Assembly (NCBI GenBank): GCA_015232455.1
Contig: JADFZQ010000028.1
Coordinates: forward strand, 1-40,518
Length of the DNA stretch: 40,518 bases
Direction of reading: 5' to 3'
From: Desulfamplus sp.
GTDB lineage: Bacteria; Desulfobacterota; Desulfobacteria; Desulfobacterales; Desulfobacteraceae
Shown here: positions 1-9,373 of the stretch, piece by piece
Numbering within the stretch: the stretch's first letter is position 1
Layout: the number at the start of each line of letters is the position of its first letter
Notes under the pieces: generated by a model
Seen by the model: only the letters and a program-made list of their open reading frames with translations
Database searches by the model: none
Told to the model about the DNA's origin: nothing
Position numbers and translations under genes: made by a program

Positions 1-58
1 AACGTTCATAGTTTATCTCTTCTATTATTTCTGGTGTGAATTCAAGTTCTATTGTCAT
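1..58 (-). CDS. IS630-like transposase, N-terminal fragment cut by window edge
   Basis: Reading leftwards from an ATG at 58, the frame stays open to the window edge and encodes MTIELEFTPEIIEEINYER. From memory, IS630-type transposases often begin with an acidic stretch like this leading into an 'INYERYHHPHP'-like motif, so this is probably the first 19 residues of such a transposase. Only 58 bases are visible, and I could not identify a terminal inverted repeat in the AT-rich stretch at 59-259. The family call is therefore tentative. Confidence 0.45.
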   Translation of the reverse strand, partial: MTIELEFTPEIIEEINYER

Positions 59-259
59 AAACACACATTAACAAATTAAAGCAAAAATGAGAATATAAAA
101 ACTCAATTTATGACCGCTTGCAGTATACCACATACCATTGACAATAAAATTGTGTGTTGTTATACCATTTAGAATAATTTTTAAAAAGTATTATTGAATA
201 TTAGAAATGCCAACACAACCTAAGATTTAACAACAATATATGGAGATAAATATATATAA

Positions 260-862
260 ATGGATAGTTCAGCAAAGACAAATAGCTATGTTTATTCAAA
301 AAATGATGGAGAGAAACTACTTAAATTGGCTCGAAGTTCAATTGCTAACAAACTTCGTGTAAATATAAACTTACCAAAACCATCTGAAATAGTGGCTGAA
401 TTGCAAGATGATGTATTTAAAAATCAGCTAGGAACTTTCGTTACACTACATCTAAATAAGAGACTTAGAGGCTGTATTGGAACATTAGAGTCAACACAAA
501 GTGTTACAGAGGGAATAGAACAAAATGCTATAAGTGCGGCATTTGATGATCCACGATTTCCCAGTCTAACACCAAAAGAGTTCGATAATATTCACATTGA
601 AGTTAGTATCCTTTCGCAACCTGTAAAATTGAATTATAAAGATAAAGAAGAGCTTTTATCAAAACTTGAATCAGGAGTTCACGGTGTGATTATAAGAAAA
701 GATGGGGCAAGAGCAACATTTCTTCCCCAAGTGTGGCAGCAACTACCTGATAAATCACTCTTTTTATCTAACTTATGCCGTAAGGCAGGTTTGTCTGAGA
801 ATGAGTGGAAAACAGGTAGCTTAGAGGTTATGACTTATACTGTGGAATATTTTGAAGAGTAA
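260..862 (+). CDS. amrA: AMMECR1 domain protein (AmmeMemoRadiSam protein A type)
   Basis: A 200-residue protein that is essentially one AMMECR1 domain. The hallmark LRGCIG motif lies at residues 69-74, preceded by the 'GTFVTLH' strand and followed by 'DDPRFPSLT' (about 96-104) and a C-terminal 'ATFLPQVWQQLPD' segment, all typical of the family. In bacteria this family is commonly encoded with a Memo-like protein and a radical SAM enzyme (the AmmeMemoRadiSam set). Neither partner is in this window, so the gene is solitary here or its partners lie elsewhere. The biochemical role of the family is not established. A GGAG at 242-245 precedes the ATG at a rather long spacing. It converges on the ParA-like gene with a 67-base AT-rich gap. 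The family assignment is firm. Confidence 0.9.
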   Translation: MDSSAKTNSYVYSKNDGEKLLKLARSSIANKLRVNINLPKPSEIVAELQDDVFKNQLGTFVTLHLNKRLRGCIGTLESTQSVTEGIEQNAISAAFDDPRFPSLTPKEFDNIHIEVSILSQPVKLNYKDKEELLSKLESGVHGVIIRKDGARATFLPQVWQQLPDKSLFLSNLCRKAGLSENEWKTGSLEVMTYTVEYFEE

Positions 863-929
863 TATTAAATTAAATAATAATTATCTAATAATATAAATTA
901 GTTCTTTATACGATTATATTCTTTTAAAC

Positions 930-2033
930 TTATAATAGTAGTGTATCATCTTGAGCAACTTTACGTATAAGCTCTTTATAATCTAAAGCTCCATTGCAAC
1001 CTGGAGCATATTCAAAAATAGTTTTGCCATAAGATGGTGCTTCGCTGAAATGTTCATTATAACGAATGGGTTTACAGATATATTCACTATAAAGCTGTTT
1101 TAGTTTTTTGAAAATTTCTTGAGGATGTTTTACTCGAGTATCCATAAAAGTTGGAACTATATACTTTAACGCAACATCTTTACGATACTTATGAATTGAG
1201 CTTAAACTCTTAATAAATTCTGTAAGACCTTGATAAGGCATAGCCTCTAAAGCGACTGGCACAAGAACTTCTGTTACATAAAACATAACATTTATAGTAA
1301 GAGAATCCCAACCCGGAGATGTGTCAATAATAACAAAATCATACTGTTGATCGACTTCAGTAAGAGCTTCAGAAAGTGTCCACTCCTGACCAATAGTTTT
1401 TTTGTCAATAATTCTCTTAACACCAGCAAGAGACCTTCCACCTGAAAGAAGCCACAAATTTTTACGTGCTTCTATAGTTGCCTCTTTTGCTGATAGTTCA
1501 CCTGTTAAAAGTTCTGTCAGACCAGCGTTGGGTTTTTTACCAAGGTTGTAAGCAGATTGTCCCTGAGTATCTGTATCAATAAGAAGAACTTTAAACCCAG
1601 CAAGAGCAAGCCCTGCACTTAAATTGACTGAAGTAGTAGTTTTACCAACACCTCCTTTACTTAAAGATACTGATATCCTTCTTGTAAAAGCGGTCTTTTT
1701 TCCTAAAAGCTCATCTTCTCCTTTTAGGCTATCAGGTGCAACTATTCCTTGCTGTTGAGATGAATCAGAAGCTACTAGAGTTTTTTGTGATAGGTCGCTT
1801 GAGGTATCAGATGAAGATACTATTGTAGATGTTACAACAGAACTTTCTGTAGCCACCTGTGATTCAATAGAATCTGATATTGGTGTAGTCGCAGGTTGGG
1901 AAAGGAGGTTCATAACAATTGGAAATCTGTGATCGCACGATTTACAGCGGGCAACCACTCTTTTACCCGCAGGAATATTAGCAATATTTACTTGGTGTTG
2001 TTTTGCACACTTCGGGCAGACAATGACAGTCAC
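930..2033 (-). CDS. ParA/MinD-like ATPase with N-terminal MJ0042-type zinc ribbon
   Basis: A 367-residue three-part protein. Residues 1-40 form a zinc ribbon with CPKC (C6, C9) and CKSC (C30, C33), resembling the MJ0042 finger. Residues 41-115 are a Ser/Thr/Gln-rich, probably disordered linker. Residues 119-367 are a ParA/Soj-type ATPase with the deviant Walker A SKGGVGKTTT (125-134), the 'DTDTQGQS' switch (153-160) and Walker B 'FVIIDTSP' (233-240). Such ATPases dimerise on DNA or membrane to position cargo. The cargo here is unknown: no ParB or parS-like partner is adjacent, so chromosome partitioning is unlikely. The start is GTG at 2033, set by a strong GGAGG five to six bases upstream. 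The PilZ gene lies upstream in the same direction with a 115-base gap, possibly co-transcribed. Confidence 0.88.
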   Translation of the reverse strand: MTVIVCPKCAKQHQVNIANIPAGKRVVARCKSCDHRFPIVMNLLSQPATTPISDSIESQVATESSVVTSTIVSSSDTSSDLSQKTLVASDSSQQQGIVAPDSLKGEDELLGKKTAFTRRISVSLSKGGVGKTTTSVNLSAGLALAGFKVLLIDTDTQGQSAYNLGKKPNAGLTELLTGELSAKEATIEARKNLWLLSGGRSLAGVKRIIDKKTIGQEWTLSEALTEVDQQYDFVIIDTSPGWDSLTINVMFYVTEVLVPVALEAMPYQGLTEFIKSLSSIHKYRKDVALKYIVPTFMDTRVKHPQEIFKKLKQLYSEYICKPIRYNEHFSEAPSYGKTIFEYAPGCNGALDYKELIRKVAQDDTLLL

Positions 2034-2148
2034 TTGTCCTCCTTTTCAACGTTTCTAAAAATTGCATCAATGTCCGAGTTGATTTACTATTCTTAAACTT
2101 TACACTCAGAGGCTACATAGTTACATATTTAATTATTTTTTTTATTTA

Positions 2149-2631
2149 CTAAACAGATTTGTCTGTATCCTCAATACTTTCATCAAGAAGGTTTTGTTTC
2201 AACTCATCGCAAATCTCAACAATTTGTTTCTTTCCTGATAGCGTAGTTTTGCTATCTATATTAAGCCATTTTATACCAAAAAGAGGTGGCGAATCTTTAA
2301 CAGAGGTAATATGAACAATTTGACATTCAACACCGTTGAATCTCTCATTTCCAAGCACCAATTCACAATCAGATAATAGTTGCCCTTTAAAAAAAGAGTG
2401 ATCTTCAATCATTAATACCCCAGCTCCTTTTGAATTAATATCTTCAATAGGAAAAGAGGTACCATTTATGAAAATTGAAAAACGATTCTTCTCACGTATA
2501 GGAATACGAAAGGATTTTCGAACTGTTACATTATCTGTAGAATCACCATCTAACTCCATAATTTCAATAGAGTCTTGATCAAGTTCCTCAATTGATTCTA
2601 TGTTTAGTTCTTCATTTAATTGTTCATTCAT
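2149..2631 (-). CDS. PilZ domain protein, probable cyclic di-GMP receptor
   Basis: A 160-residue cytoplasmic protein with an acidic N-terminal tail (residues 1-35, rich in Glu/Asp) followed by one PilZ domain. The RxxxR motif is R38-K-S-F-R42. The second motif, normally (D/N)xSxxG, appears as D64-I-N-S-K-G69, with Asn in the Ser position, so it is near-canonical. PilZ domains bind cyclic di-GMP and usually control motility, polysaccharide or attachment. No enzyme domain is fused, so it would act by protein contact. An AAAGGTG sequence precedes the ATG. The ParA-like gene follows on the same strand. A shared surface or motility role for the pair is inference only. Confidence 0.82.
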   Translation of the reverse strand: MNEQLNEELNIESIEELDQDSIEIMELDGDSTDNVTVRKSFRIPIREKNRFSIFINGTSFPIEDINSKGAGVLMIEDHSFFKGQLLSDCELVLGNERFNGVECQIVHITSVKDSPPLFGIKWLNIDSKTTLSGKKQIVEICDELKQNLLDESIEDTDKSV

Positions 2632-2774
2632 AAAATCGCACCTTTACATATATTATTTTTTATAAAAATAATATATCAACATAGAAATTGACAGGCAAGA
2701 AAAATAATAACAAAATCCATATTTTTATGAATTTCTAACGAACTTGGTCTAAATTGCTGTCTGCAGAACAGTTA

Positions 2775-2816
2775 TGTTGCTTTGCCGTGAGATTATCAAA
2801 TTTGGACAAAGCAACA
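2775..2816. terminator. Hairpin downstream of fumarase gene
   Basis: A perfect 10-bp inverted repeat (TGTTGCTTTG at 2775-2784, CAAAGCAACA at 2807-2816) with a 22-base loop. It lies between the fumarase stop codon (2887) and the start of the PilZ gene (2631). There is no U-tract after the stem on the transcribed strand, so it is not a textbook intrinsic terminator. It may mark the 3' end of the fumarase transcript or be a small palindromic repeat. Confidence 0.4.
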
Positions 2817-2886
2817 ACATTAACTGAATAAGTTAATATAGCCAACAGCATTTTCAACAAAATGATAATGATGTTATTATTAAATA

Positions 2887-4518
2887 TTACATAAGTTGAC
2901 TATAAAAATCATTACCCTTGTCATCAACAATAATAAATGCAGGGAAATCTTCAACAGTAATCATAAAGACAGCCTCCATTCCAAGCTCTTCGTATTCCAT
3001 AAGCTCAACTTTTTTAATAAAATCTTTGCCGAGCCGTGCAGCAGGACCACCTGGAGAGCCAAGATAAAATCCTCCAAACTCTTTGCAAGAGTCAGTAACC
3101 TGTTTTGAGCGGTTGCCTTTTGCAAGCATAATCATTGAAGCCCCCTCTTTTTGGAATAGAGGAACATAACTGTCCATTCTTCCAGCAGTTGTAGGACCAA
3201 ATGAGCCTGAGGCCTGACCTTCTGGTGTTTTAGCGGGACCAGCATAATAAATTATGTGATTTTTTATATAATCTGGCAAACCTTCACCTTTGTCAAAACG
3301 CTCTTTGAACTTAGAGTGTGCTATATCTCTTGCAACAATAATTTTACCTGAAAGCGAAAGCCTTGTAGCTACAGGGTATTGGCTAAGTTGTGCAAGTATT
3401 TCTTTCATCGGGCGATTCAGATCAACCTTCACAGCTTCTGACATTTCAGGCTCTTTAAGAGGTAGATATTTTGCAGGATTCTCCTCAAGCTGTTCCAAAA
3501 ATATTCCATCTCGTGTGATTTTACCTTTAATTTGCCGATCAGCACTACAACTTACTCCAATACCAATTGGGCATGATGCACCATGTCTTGGCATTCTTAT
3601 AACTCTTACATCTAATGCAAAATGTTTGCCACCAAACTGGGCACCAAGTCCAAGTTTTTCAGCACGAGCCATAACCTTTGCCTCAATATTCTTATCTCTG
3701 AACGCATGTCCTGAATCATCTCCTTCTAATGGCAAAGAGTCAAGATAACGAGCAGATGCAAGTTTTACAGCTTTAAGATTAGCCTCAGCAGATGTTCCTC
3801 CAATAACAAAAGCGATATAATATGGCGGACAGGCGGCTGTTCCAAGTGATTTCATCTTTTCAGTCATAAAATCAAGTAAAATCTCTTCAGAGTTTAATAC
3901 AGCCTTTGTCATCTGAAAGAGAAATGTTTTATTTGCAGAACCACCACCTTTTGCCATAAAGAGAAAATGGTATTCATCGCCTTGTGTAGCATAAATCTCA
4001 ATTTGAGCTGGCAGATTATTTTTGGTGTTTTTCTCTTTATACATGGTAAGAGGGGCATTTTGAGAATACCTTAAATAATTTTGAGTGTATGCCTCAAAAA
4101 CCCCCTTTGCTAATGCCTCTTCATCGTCAATAGTAGTTATATCACTTGTCCCACCAGTCCATACTTGTTGACCTTTTTTACCCATAACAATTGCTGTTCC
4201 GGTATCTTGGCACATTGGATAGACTTTATCTGAGGCAATCACTGCATTCTTCAAAAGTTCCAGAGCAATATAACGGTCATTGTCTGAACTCTCGGGATCG
4301 TCCATAATACGTTGAAGTTTCTCAAGATGCTCTGGTCTGTAAAGATGAGCAACATCTTTAAACGCTGCACGCGAAAGCTCTGTCAATGCTTCTGGTTCAA
4401 CAATAAGTATTGTTTTACCATTAAATTGACTTAATTTAACATGCTCTTTTGTGATGAGTCTGTATGGTGTGTTCTCTTTCCCAAGCGGAAACATTGTTGT
4501 ATATTTAAATTCTGTCAT
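2887..4518 (-). CDS. fumA: Fumarate hydratase, class I (single-chain FumA type, 4Fe-4S)
   Basis: Catalyses reversible hydration of fumarate to malate in the cytoplasm. The 543-residue length matches one-chain class I fumarases, with the alpha-like domain N-terminal and the beta-like domain C-terminal. Likely ligands of the oxygen-sensitive 4Fe-4S cluster are C103 (in PMCQDTGT), C230 (in LGTAAC) and C316 (in [10 protein letters not shown]). They sit very close to the positions known for E. coli FumA. The beta domain is recognisable from 'TTAGRMDSY' and '[11 protein letters not shown]'. It is the last gene of the minus-strand series frdC-frdA-frdB-fumA and would convert the fumarate made by the upstream complex to malate. 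The 157-base gap to frdB holds a palindromic repeat. Confidence 0.95.
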   Translation of the reverse strand: MTEFKYTTMFPLGKENTPYRLITKEHVKLSQFNGKTILIVEPEALTELSRAAFKDVAHLYRPEHLEKLQRIMDDPESSDNDRYIALELLKNAVIASDKVYPMCQDTGTAIVMGKKGQQVWTGGTSDITTIDDEEALAKGVFEAYTQNYLRYSQNAPLTMYKEKNTKNNLPAQIEIYATQGDEYHFLFMAKGGGSANKTFLFQMTKAVLNSEEILLDFMTEKMKSLGTAACPPYYIAFVIGGTSAEANLKAVKLASARYLDSLPLEGDDSGHAFRDKNIEAKVMARAEKLGLGAQFGGKHFALDVRVIRMPRHGASCPIGIGVSCSADRQIKGKITRDGIFLEQLEENPAKYLPLKEPEMSEAVKVDLNRPMKEILAQLSQYPVATRLSLSGKIIVARDIAHSKFKERFDKGEGLPDYIKNHIIYYAGPAKTPEGQASGSFGPTTAGRMDSYVPLFQKEGASMIMLAKGNRSKQVTDSCKEFGGFYLGSPGGPAARLGKDFIKKVELMEYEELGMEAVFMITVEDFPAFIIVDDKGNDFYSQLM

Positions 4519-4540
4519 TGTGTTCCTCGTTAAAAAATCA

Positions 4541-4613
4541 GTGCAATTCGTGCAATCAGGTTAATCCGTGATTCTGAATCACTGATTAACCTGATTAAAG
4601 GATTTCACGGATT
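4541..4613. repeat. Palindromic intergenic repeat, copy 1 (frdB-fumA spacer)
   Basis: An imperfect palindrome centred on position 4575 within GATTCTGAATC. The arms read outward as roughly TAATCAGGTTAATCAGTGATTC (left) and its complement (right) with a few mismatches, about 23 bp each. The same core occurs near 8,240-8,280 and 9,263-9,341, each time in the spacer between successive genes of this block. Further sequence up to about 4,670 (with CTGATTCAGTT) looks like a decayed extension. Such a repeat may form an mRNA hairpin. Confidence 0.7.
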
Positions 4614-4675
4614 GAAAAAAGTCAGTTCAATCTTATTAATCCTTTAATCTTGAAAATACTGATTCAGTTAATTAA

Positions 4676-5407
4676 TCATTTCACAAGTGCCATTCTTCTT
4701 CTCAGATATGCGATCTGTGTCTGATGTGGCAAATCTTTTGGGCAATAATCTTGACAGCCAAGAAGGGTCATACAGCCAAATACACCTTCGTCATCACCAA
4801 CAATCTCGTAAAATTCCTCGTCTGATCTTTTATCTCTTGGGTCAAGAGCATAACGGGCAAGACGCATAAAACCTACAGCCGTCAAGAAGCCGTCACGCAT
4901 ACGTTTTGTTGCACAGGCAGATACGCAGCAGCCGCACTCTACGCACCGCTCAAGTTCGTAAATCTGCTCTGCAATATCAGGTTCCATTCTCTCTTCAAGC
5001 CTATCAAGATCAACACTGTCAGCGTATTTGTCATGTATCCAGCTCTCTACACGCTCGCTCATTGCTCGCATGAATTTACCCGTATTTACAGAGAGATCGC
5101 CTATAAGCTCAAAACCAGGAAGAGGCAGAAGTTTTATCTCACCATCGGGAAATTTTGAAGTAAGAGTTCGGCAGGCAAGATCAGGGTGTCCATTTATAAT
5201 CATTGCACATGAGCCGCAGATTCCAGCTCGGCAGATAAAATCAAACTGCAATGATGGATCATGGTTCTCTCTTATGTCGTTTAATGCAATAAAGATCGTC
5301 ATGCCCGGTGCCTCTTTAACCTCATAGGTCTTCATGGTCGGCACATCACCCTTTACTTGCGGATTGTATCTTAATATATGAAATTTTAATATTCTTTCAT
5401 CACTCAT
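4676..5407 (-). CDS. frdB: Fumarate reductase/succinate dehydrogenase iron-sulfur subunit
   Basis: Electron-transfer subunit linking the flavoprotein to the membrane cytochrome b. In 243 residues it carries a plant-type 2Fe-2S site (C59, C64, C67, C79 in CRAGICGSC...C) and a C-terminal ferredoxin-like half with CVECGCCVSAC (155-165), C212, C218 and C222 for the 4Fe-4S and 3Fe-4S clusters. The CRAGICGSC signature and the order C-A-B match the Wolinella/delta-proteobacterial group rather than E. coli SdhB. It follows frdA after 95 bases. Both succinate oxidation and fumarate reduction are possible for this family, and sequence alone does not fix the physiological direction. Confidence 0.93.
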   Translation of the reverse strand: MSDERILKFHILRYNPQVKGDVPTMKTYEVKEAPGMTIFIALNDIRENHDPSLQFDFICRAGICGSCAMIINGHPDLACRTLTSKFPDGEIKLLPLPGFELIGDLSVNTGKFMRAMSERVESWIHDKYADSVDLDRLEERMEPDIAEQIYELERCVECGCCVSACATKRMRDGFLTAVGFMRLARYALDPRDKRSDEEFYEIVGDDEGVFGCMTLLGCQDYCPKDLPHQTQIAYLRRRMALVK

Positions 5408-5502
5408 TATATAAATATCTCCATAATAAATCTGTATGGTAAAATGGATTTAATGCAGCTTTTGAATTTTTTTGCTAAACACATGCTTTAATAGGCTGGC
5501 TA

Positions 5503-7473
5503 TTATTTAAAACCCTTTCCGATTCTCTCGTTCTTGCCTCTGAATTTTTCTGGTATCTCTATTGGATTTAAAAGACGCTGCATCTCAAATCTATCTGCTG
5601 ATGGATTTGCCTTTTTAATCTCTTCCAACTGTGCAACTCTTTTTTCTGTGTCTGGGTGGTGGATTGTATTATCAACACCATAACCTCTTGAACCTGGCGG
5701 CATCTCCATCTTCATAACATCAAGCTCTTCATATTGAACTTCTGGCAAATCTGCGTTTTCATCTTTCCAAAAGGTCAAAGTTCTTTTGAGCCAATCACGA
5801 TCATTTCTTTCTGGATAATCTTCTCGTGCATGTGCTCCACGGCTCTCTTTTCTAAGCATCGCACCGTAAGCTACGCACTGGGCAAGGCGTATCATCTTTG
5901 GAACTCTAATTGCCTCTACAAGTTCTGGATTAGAAGATGCTATTTTATGTCTAAGTGCTATATTTTTTGATCTCTGATGCAGCAACTTCAACTCTTCTAC
6001 AGCTTGAGATAAATCAGCCTCGTTTCTGAAAATTCCAACCTTGTCCATCATAATCTGCTGCATCTCTTTTTTAAGTGCAAATGCACTTTCACCTTTTTCA
6101 CGGCTTAAAAGGGTTGAAATTTTCTCTTTTTCACGATCCATAAACTTTTCAATAAGTTTTGTGTCAATTTTAAGAGGATTTTCAGCACAGTAATCAGCAA
6201 CATATTCACCAACAATCATTCCAGCCACAACCGTTTCTGCAACTGAATTGCCACCTAAACGATTAAATCCGTGCATATCCCAACAAGCAGCTTCACCAGC
6301 AGAAAAAAGTCCTCTCATGGTTGGACTTTCACCCGTGGGTTTAGTGCGAACTCCACCCATTGAGTAGTGCTGTGTGGGTCTTACTGGAATATATTCTTTC
6401 ACAGGGTCAATTCCCAAAAAATATTCGCAAATCTCTTTAACTTCACGAAGATTTTTCTCAATGTGTGCCCTTCCAAGCAAGGTTATGTCAAGCCAGAGGT
6501 GATCGCCATATCTTGATGGAACTCCTTTGCCTTTTCTAATATGTTCAGTCATTCGGCGGGATACAACGTCTCTTGATGCAAGCTCTTTTTTGCCAGGCTC
6601 ATAATCTGGCATAAATCTATAACCATCTTTATCAAGAAGAAGTCCTCCATCACCACGACACCCTTCAGTGGTCAAAATTCCAACTGGAACAATGGCAGTT
6701 GGGTGAAACTGCACAGCTTCCATATTTCCAAGCGGAGCAACTCCAGTCTCAAGAGCTATTGCATTTCCAATACCTTCAGAGATAACTGCATTTGTTGTAA
6801 CAGCATAAAGGCGACCATAACCGCCAGTTGCAATTACCGTAGCTTTTGCAATGTATGCTATCAATTCGCCAGTAATTAAATCACGCACAACAGCACCATG
6901 ACAGACTCCATCTTCATGGATAATTGCTATTGCCTCTTTTCTTTCATGAACAGGAATTCCAAGCTGGATTGCCTTGTTATCCATTGCATAAAGCATTGTG
7001 TGTCCTGTTCCATCTGATGTAAAACAGGTTCTCCATTTCTTTGTGCCGCCAAAATCTCTTGAAGTTATCAAGCCATGTGCTTCATCTTTTTCTGTGATGG
7101 TTACCTTCTGACCATTGATTACAACTTCACGATCGCCTTTTCTAACGCGGCTCCATGGAACTCCCCAAGCACAGAGCTGGCGGATAGCTTTTGGGGCAGT
7201 GTTTACAAACATTCTTGCAACATCTTGATCGCAGCCCCAGTCGCTGCCCTTTACTGTGTCCTCAAAATGGACATCTTCGTTGTCGCCTTCTCCTTTGATA
7301 CTTGCTCCAAGGCTTGCCTGCATTCCGCCTTGTGCTGCTGCTGAATGTGAGCGTTTTGCCGGCATAAGCGATAAAACTATGCTGTCATATCCCCGCTGCC
7401 GTGCTGCTATGGCGATTCTAAGTCCAGCAAGACCACCGCCTATTATGAGTGAATCTGTATATACTATCTTCAT
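5503..7473 (-). CDS. frdA: Fumarate reductase/succinate dehydrogenase flavoprotein subunit
   Basis: The 656-residue catalytic subunit interconverts succinate and fumarate. The FAD-binding [13 protein letters not shown] is at the N-terminus (about 12-24). The histidine expected to hold FAD covalently is H43 in [10 protein letters not shown]. Substrate-site signatures include '[11 protein letters not shown]' and '[13 protein letters not shown]', and the '[15 protein letters not shown]' strand is also family-typical. Length and motifs fit the quinol:fumarate reductase type of epsilon/delta proteobacteria. It starts 14 bases after frdC and precedes frdB, so the three are almost certainly co-transcribed. 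Confidence 0.95.
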   Translation of the reverse strand: MKIVYTDSLIIGGGLAGLRIAIAARQRGYDSIVLSLMPAKRSHSAAAQGGMQASLGASIKGEGDNEDVHFEDTVKGSDWGCDQDVARMFVNTAPKAIRQLCAWGVPWSRVRKGDREVVINGQKVTITEKDEAHGLITSRDFGGTKKWRTCFTSDGTGHTMLYAMDNKAIQLGIPVHERKEAIAIIHEDGVCHGAVVRDLITGELIAYIAKATVIATGGYGRLYAVTTNAVISEGIGNAIALETGVAPLGNMEAVQFHPTAIVPVGILTTEGCRGDGGLLLDKDGYRFMPDYEPGKKELASRDVVSRRMTEHIRKGKGVPSRYGDHLWLDITLLGRAHIEKNLREVKEICEYFLGIDPVKEYIPVRPTQHYSMGGVRTKPTGESPTMRGLFSAGEAACWDMHGFNRLGGNSVAETVVAGMIVGEYVADYCAENPLKIDTKLIEKFMDREKEKISTLLSREKGESAFALKKEMQQIMMDKVGIFRNEADLSQAVEELKLLHQRSKNIALRHKIASSNPELVEAIRVPKMIRLAQCVAYGAMLRKESRGAHAREDYPERNDRDWLKRTLTFWKDENADLPEVQYEELDVMKMEMPPGSRGYGVDNTIHHPDTEKRVAQLEEIKKANPSADRFEMQRLLNPIEIPEKFRGKNERIGKGFK

Positions 7474-7487
7474 TTATTCTCCTTATA

Positions 7488-8207
7488 TTACAACCTTATC
7501 CCAATCACAGTAAAAACCAACCAAGCCAAGAGTCCAAGTGCTAAAAAGAATATGGTAAGCCTATTTTTCAACACTTTAAGATATTTTCTCGCCCCTCCGC
7601 GATCTTCTTGATTAAACCACTCTAACTTGTCAAACCAGCCCCATTTCATAGCAAGTCTGTAAAGCCCGATTGTTCCATGAAGCTCAACAGCAAACAGGAG
7701 AACAAGATAAAGAGGCCACATATTATGGGTTATAAATCTTGCGGCTGATAGTTCTGCATTAATCTGTCCGGGATTTGTCAACATAACGTAAAGATGGACA
7801 GAGCCAAGGAAAAACATGATAAATGCGGTTAGAACTTGAATATACCAAAGGTTTGTATCTTCATGTTTCATCATTGCCATCTGATTTCTAAAAATTGCAT
7901 GTTGTTTCCAAGAAATCGGGAACTTTCTTACACCAAGTGCGGCATGAATAACAAAAAGTGTAAATACTACCAGAACCGCAAAAAACACTGCTGCTGGATA
8001 ACCATGACCTGTGCTTGAAAGAAACGATAACTCCATAGTTTTTGCAACAAAGTTAAAAACTCCTTTTCCAAGCACAATGCTTCCAACAAGCATCATGTGA
8101 ACCCACATAAACAGTCCAAGAATCAAGCCTGTTCCACTCTGAATGAGATCAAGCCTTGCAGGCAGCCTGCTTTTTTTGATCTTTTCGTGAATAATTAAAC
8201 TCTCCAT
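7488..8207 (-). CDS. frdC: Di-heme cytochrome b membrane subunit of fumarate reductase/succinate dehydrogenase
   Basis: A 239-residue integral membrane protein with about five transmembrane helices (near 23-45, 71-93, 122-145, 163-184, 217-237). Four histidines, H37, H88, H138 and H177, occupy positions equivalent to the two-heme axial ligands of Wolinella succinogenes FrdC. E175 in 'AVELHGTIGLYR' corresponds to the glutamate of the so-called E-pathway in that enzyme, and E59 is a candidate for the second pathway glutamate. The complex would exchange electrons with menaquinone. It is the first gene of the C-A-B set and is preceded by a spacer carrying a palindromic repeat. Confidence 0.93.
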   Translation of the reverse strand: MESLIIHEKIKKSRLPARLDLIQSGTGLILGLFMWVHMMLVGSIVLGKGVFNFVAKTMELSFLSSTGHGYPAAVFFAVLVVFTLFVIHAALGVRKFPISWKQHAIFRNQMAMMKHEDTNLWYIQVLTAFIMFFLGSVHLYVMLTNPGQINAELSAARFITHNMWPLYLVLLFAVELHGTIGLYRLAMKWGWFDKLEWFNQEDRGGARKYLKVLKNRLTIFFLALGLLAWLVFTVIGIRL

Positions 8208-8237
8208 TTTACCTCCGTTTGTTTTATTAAAATATTT

Positions 8238-8344
8238 GTCTGAATCACTGATTAACCTGATTACGCGAATTGCACTGATTTTAATCTGTAAAATTTTTTA
8301 AACTCTGTGAGATTCTTTAATCTGCGATAATAAGTAATTCAGAC
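8238..8344. repeat. Palindromic intergenic repeat, copy 2 (sucD-frdC spacer)
   Basis: Shares the core TGAATCACTGATTAACCTGATTA-like sequence (from about 8,240) with the copies at 4,541 and 9,263. Here the outermost arms are GTCTGAAT (8238-8245) and ATTCAGAC (8337-8344), about 107 bases apart, and the interior is diverged ('CTGTGAGATTCTTTAATCTGCG'-like right arm). It fills most of the 161-base gap between sucD and frdC. Confidence 0.6.
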
Positions 8345-8368
8345 GTTTATTAAAATCCATTGTTTGTA

Positions 8369-9238
8369 TTAAAAAACACGTTTTGCAATTTCGCCAATTT
8401 CGCCGAGATTTTCGCAAACATGAATGCCATTTTTTTTCATAGCTTCAATTTTTGCCTGACCTGTGCCACTGCTGCCGCTTATAATCGCACCTGCATGACC
8501 CATTCTACGTCCCGGAGGAGCAGTTAATCCAGCAATAAAGCCAACTACTGGTTTTGTCAGATTTTTTTTGATATATTCTGACGCCTCTTCTTCAGCATTT
8601 CCACCAATCTCACCAACCATCACAATCCCTTTTGTCTCAGGATCGTCTTGAAATGCTTTTAAAACATCAATAAAGTTTGTGCCATTAACAGGATCACCTC
8701 CAATTCCTATACAGGTTGTCTGCCCAAGCCCCTGTTTTGTAAGCTGATCAACTACTTCATAAGTTAGTGTTCCAGAGCGAGATACTACTCCAACAGGTCC
8801 TCCACCTTTATGGATTTTACCCGGCATGATTCCTATTTTGCATTCACCCGGTGTTATAATTCCCGGACAGTTTGGACCAATTAGACGACATTTTTTGGTT
8901 GCAAGAAAATTTTTAACCTTAACCATGTCAAGAACTGGTATTCCTTCAGTTATGGCAACAATTACATCAACGCCAGCGTCTGCTGCCTCCATAATAGCGT
9001 CCGCTCCAAATGCAGGAGGAACAAATATCAAACTTGCATTTGCTCCAGTTGATTGAACAGCAGATTTTACAGTATTAAAAACTGGAATATCGTCCATTTT
9101 CTGACCACCCTTTCCAGGGGTAACTCCAGCTACAATGTTTGTGCCATATTCTACACACTGTTTTGTGTGAAATTGTCCTTCACGTCCAGTTATCCCCTGA
9201 ACAAGAACTCGTGTGTTTTTGTTTACAAATATGCTCAT
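8369..9238 (-). CDS. sucD: Succinyl-CoA ligase, alpha subunit
   Basis: The alpha chain binds CoA and carries the phosphohistidine during reversible conversion of succinyl-CoA to succinate plus ATP/GTP. With the start at ATG 9238 the protein has 289 residues, the usual length. An AAGGAG lies 12 bases upstream. A longer frame up to 9319 runs through the upstream palindrome and is not credible. Seen features are the Rossmann CoA-binding start '[10 protein letters not shown]', 'GPNCPGI', and the active-site histidine H248 in RRMGHAGAI, close to E. coli H246. It follows sucC after a 135-base spacer. In this block it links mutase-derived succinyl-CoA to the fumarate reductase complex. Confidence 0.95.
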   Translation of the reverse strand: MSIFVNKNTRVLVQGITGREGQFHTKQCVEYGTNIVAGVTPGKGGQKMDDIPVFNTVKSAVQSTGANASLIFVPPAFGADAIMEAADAGVDVIVAITEGIPVLDMVKVKNFLATKKCRLIGPNCPGIITPGECKIGIMPGKIHKGGGPVGVVSRSGTLTYEVVDQLTKQGLGQTTCIGIGGDPVNGTNFIDVLKAFQDDPETKGIVMVGEIGGNAEEEASEYIKKNLTKPVVGFIAGLTAPPGRRMGHAGAIISGSSGTGQAKIEAMKKNGIHVCENLGEIGEIAKRVF

Positions 9239-9262
9239 ATAATAATATTCTCCTTTAAAAAA

Positions 9263-9341
9263 AATCCGTGTCATCTGTGCAATCAGGTTAATCAGTGATT
9301 CTGAATCACTGATTCCCACAGATTAAAAGATTACACGGATT
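9263..9341. repeat. Palindromic intergenic repeat, copy 3 (sucC-sucD spacer)
   Basis: The best preserved copy. The outer arms AATCCGTGT (9263-9271) and ACACGGATT (9333-9341) and the inner arms AATCAGTGATTC (9290-9301) and GAATCACTGATT (9303-9314) are perfect inverted pairs around a centre at 9302. In the mRNA this hairpin would end only a few bases before the sucD ribosome-binding site (9250-9255), so it could affect stability or relative expression of sucC and sucD. Confidence 0.75.
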
Positions 9342-9373
9342 AAAAAATCAATATAATTAAGGTAACCAGATAA

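Noticed and set aside
3290-3748. 152-residue plus-strand reading frame
   Set aside because: It lies entirely antisense within fumA, whose product has all family motifs; the frame shows no recognisable domain or ribosome site.
9239-9319. N-terminal extension of sucD
   Set aside because: It would translate the palindromic repeat and bypass the clear AAGGAG before ATG 9238; the shorter protein has the normal family length.
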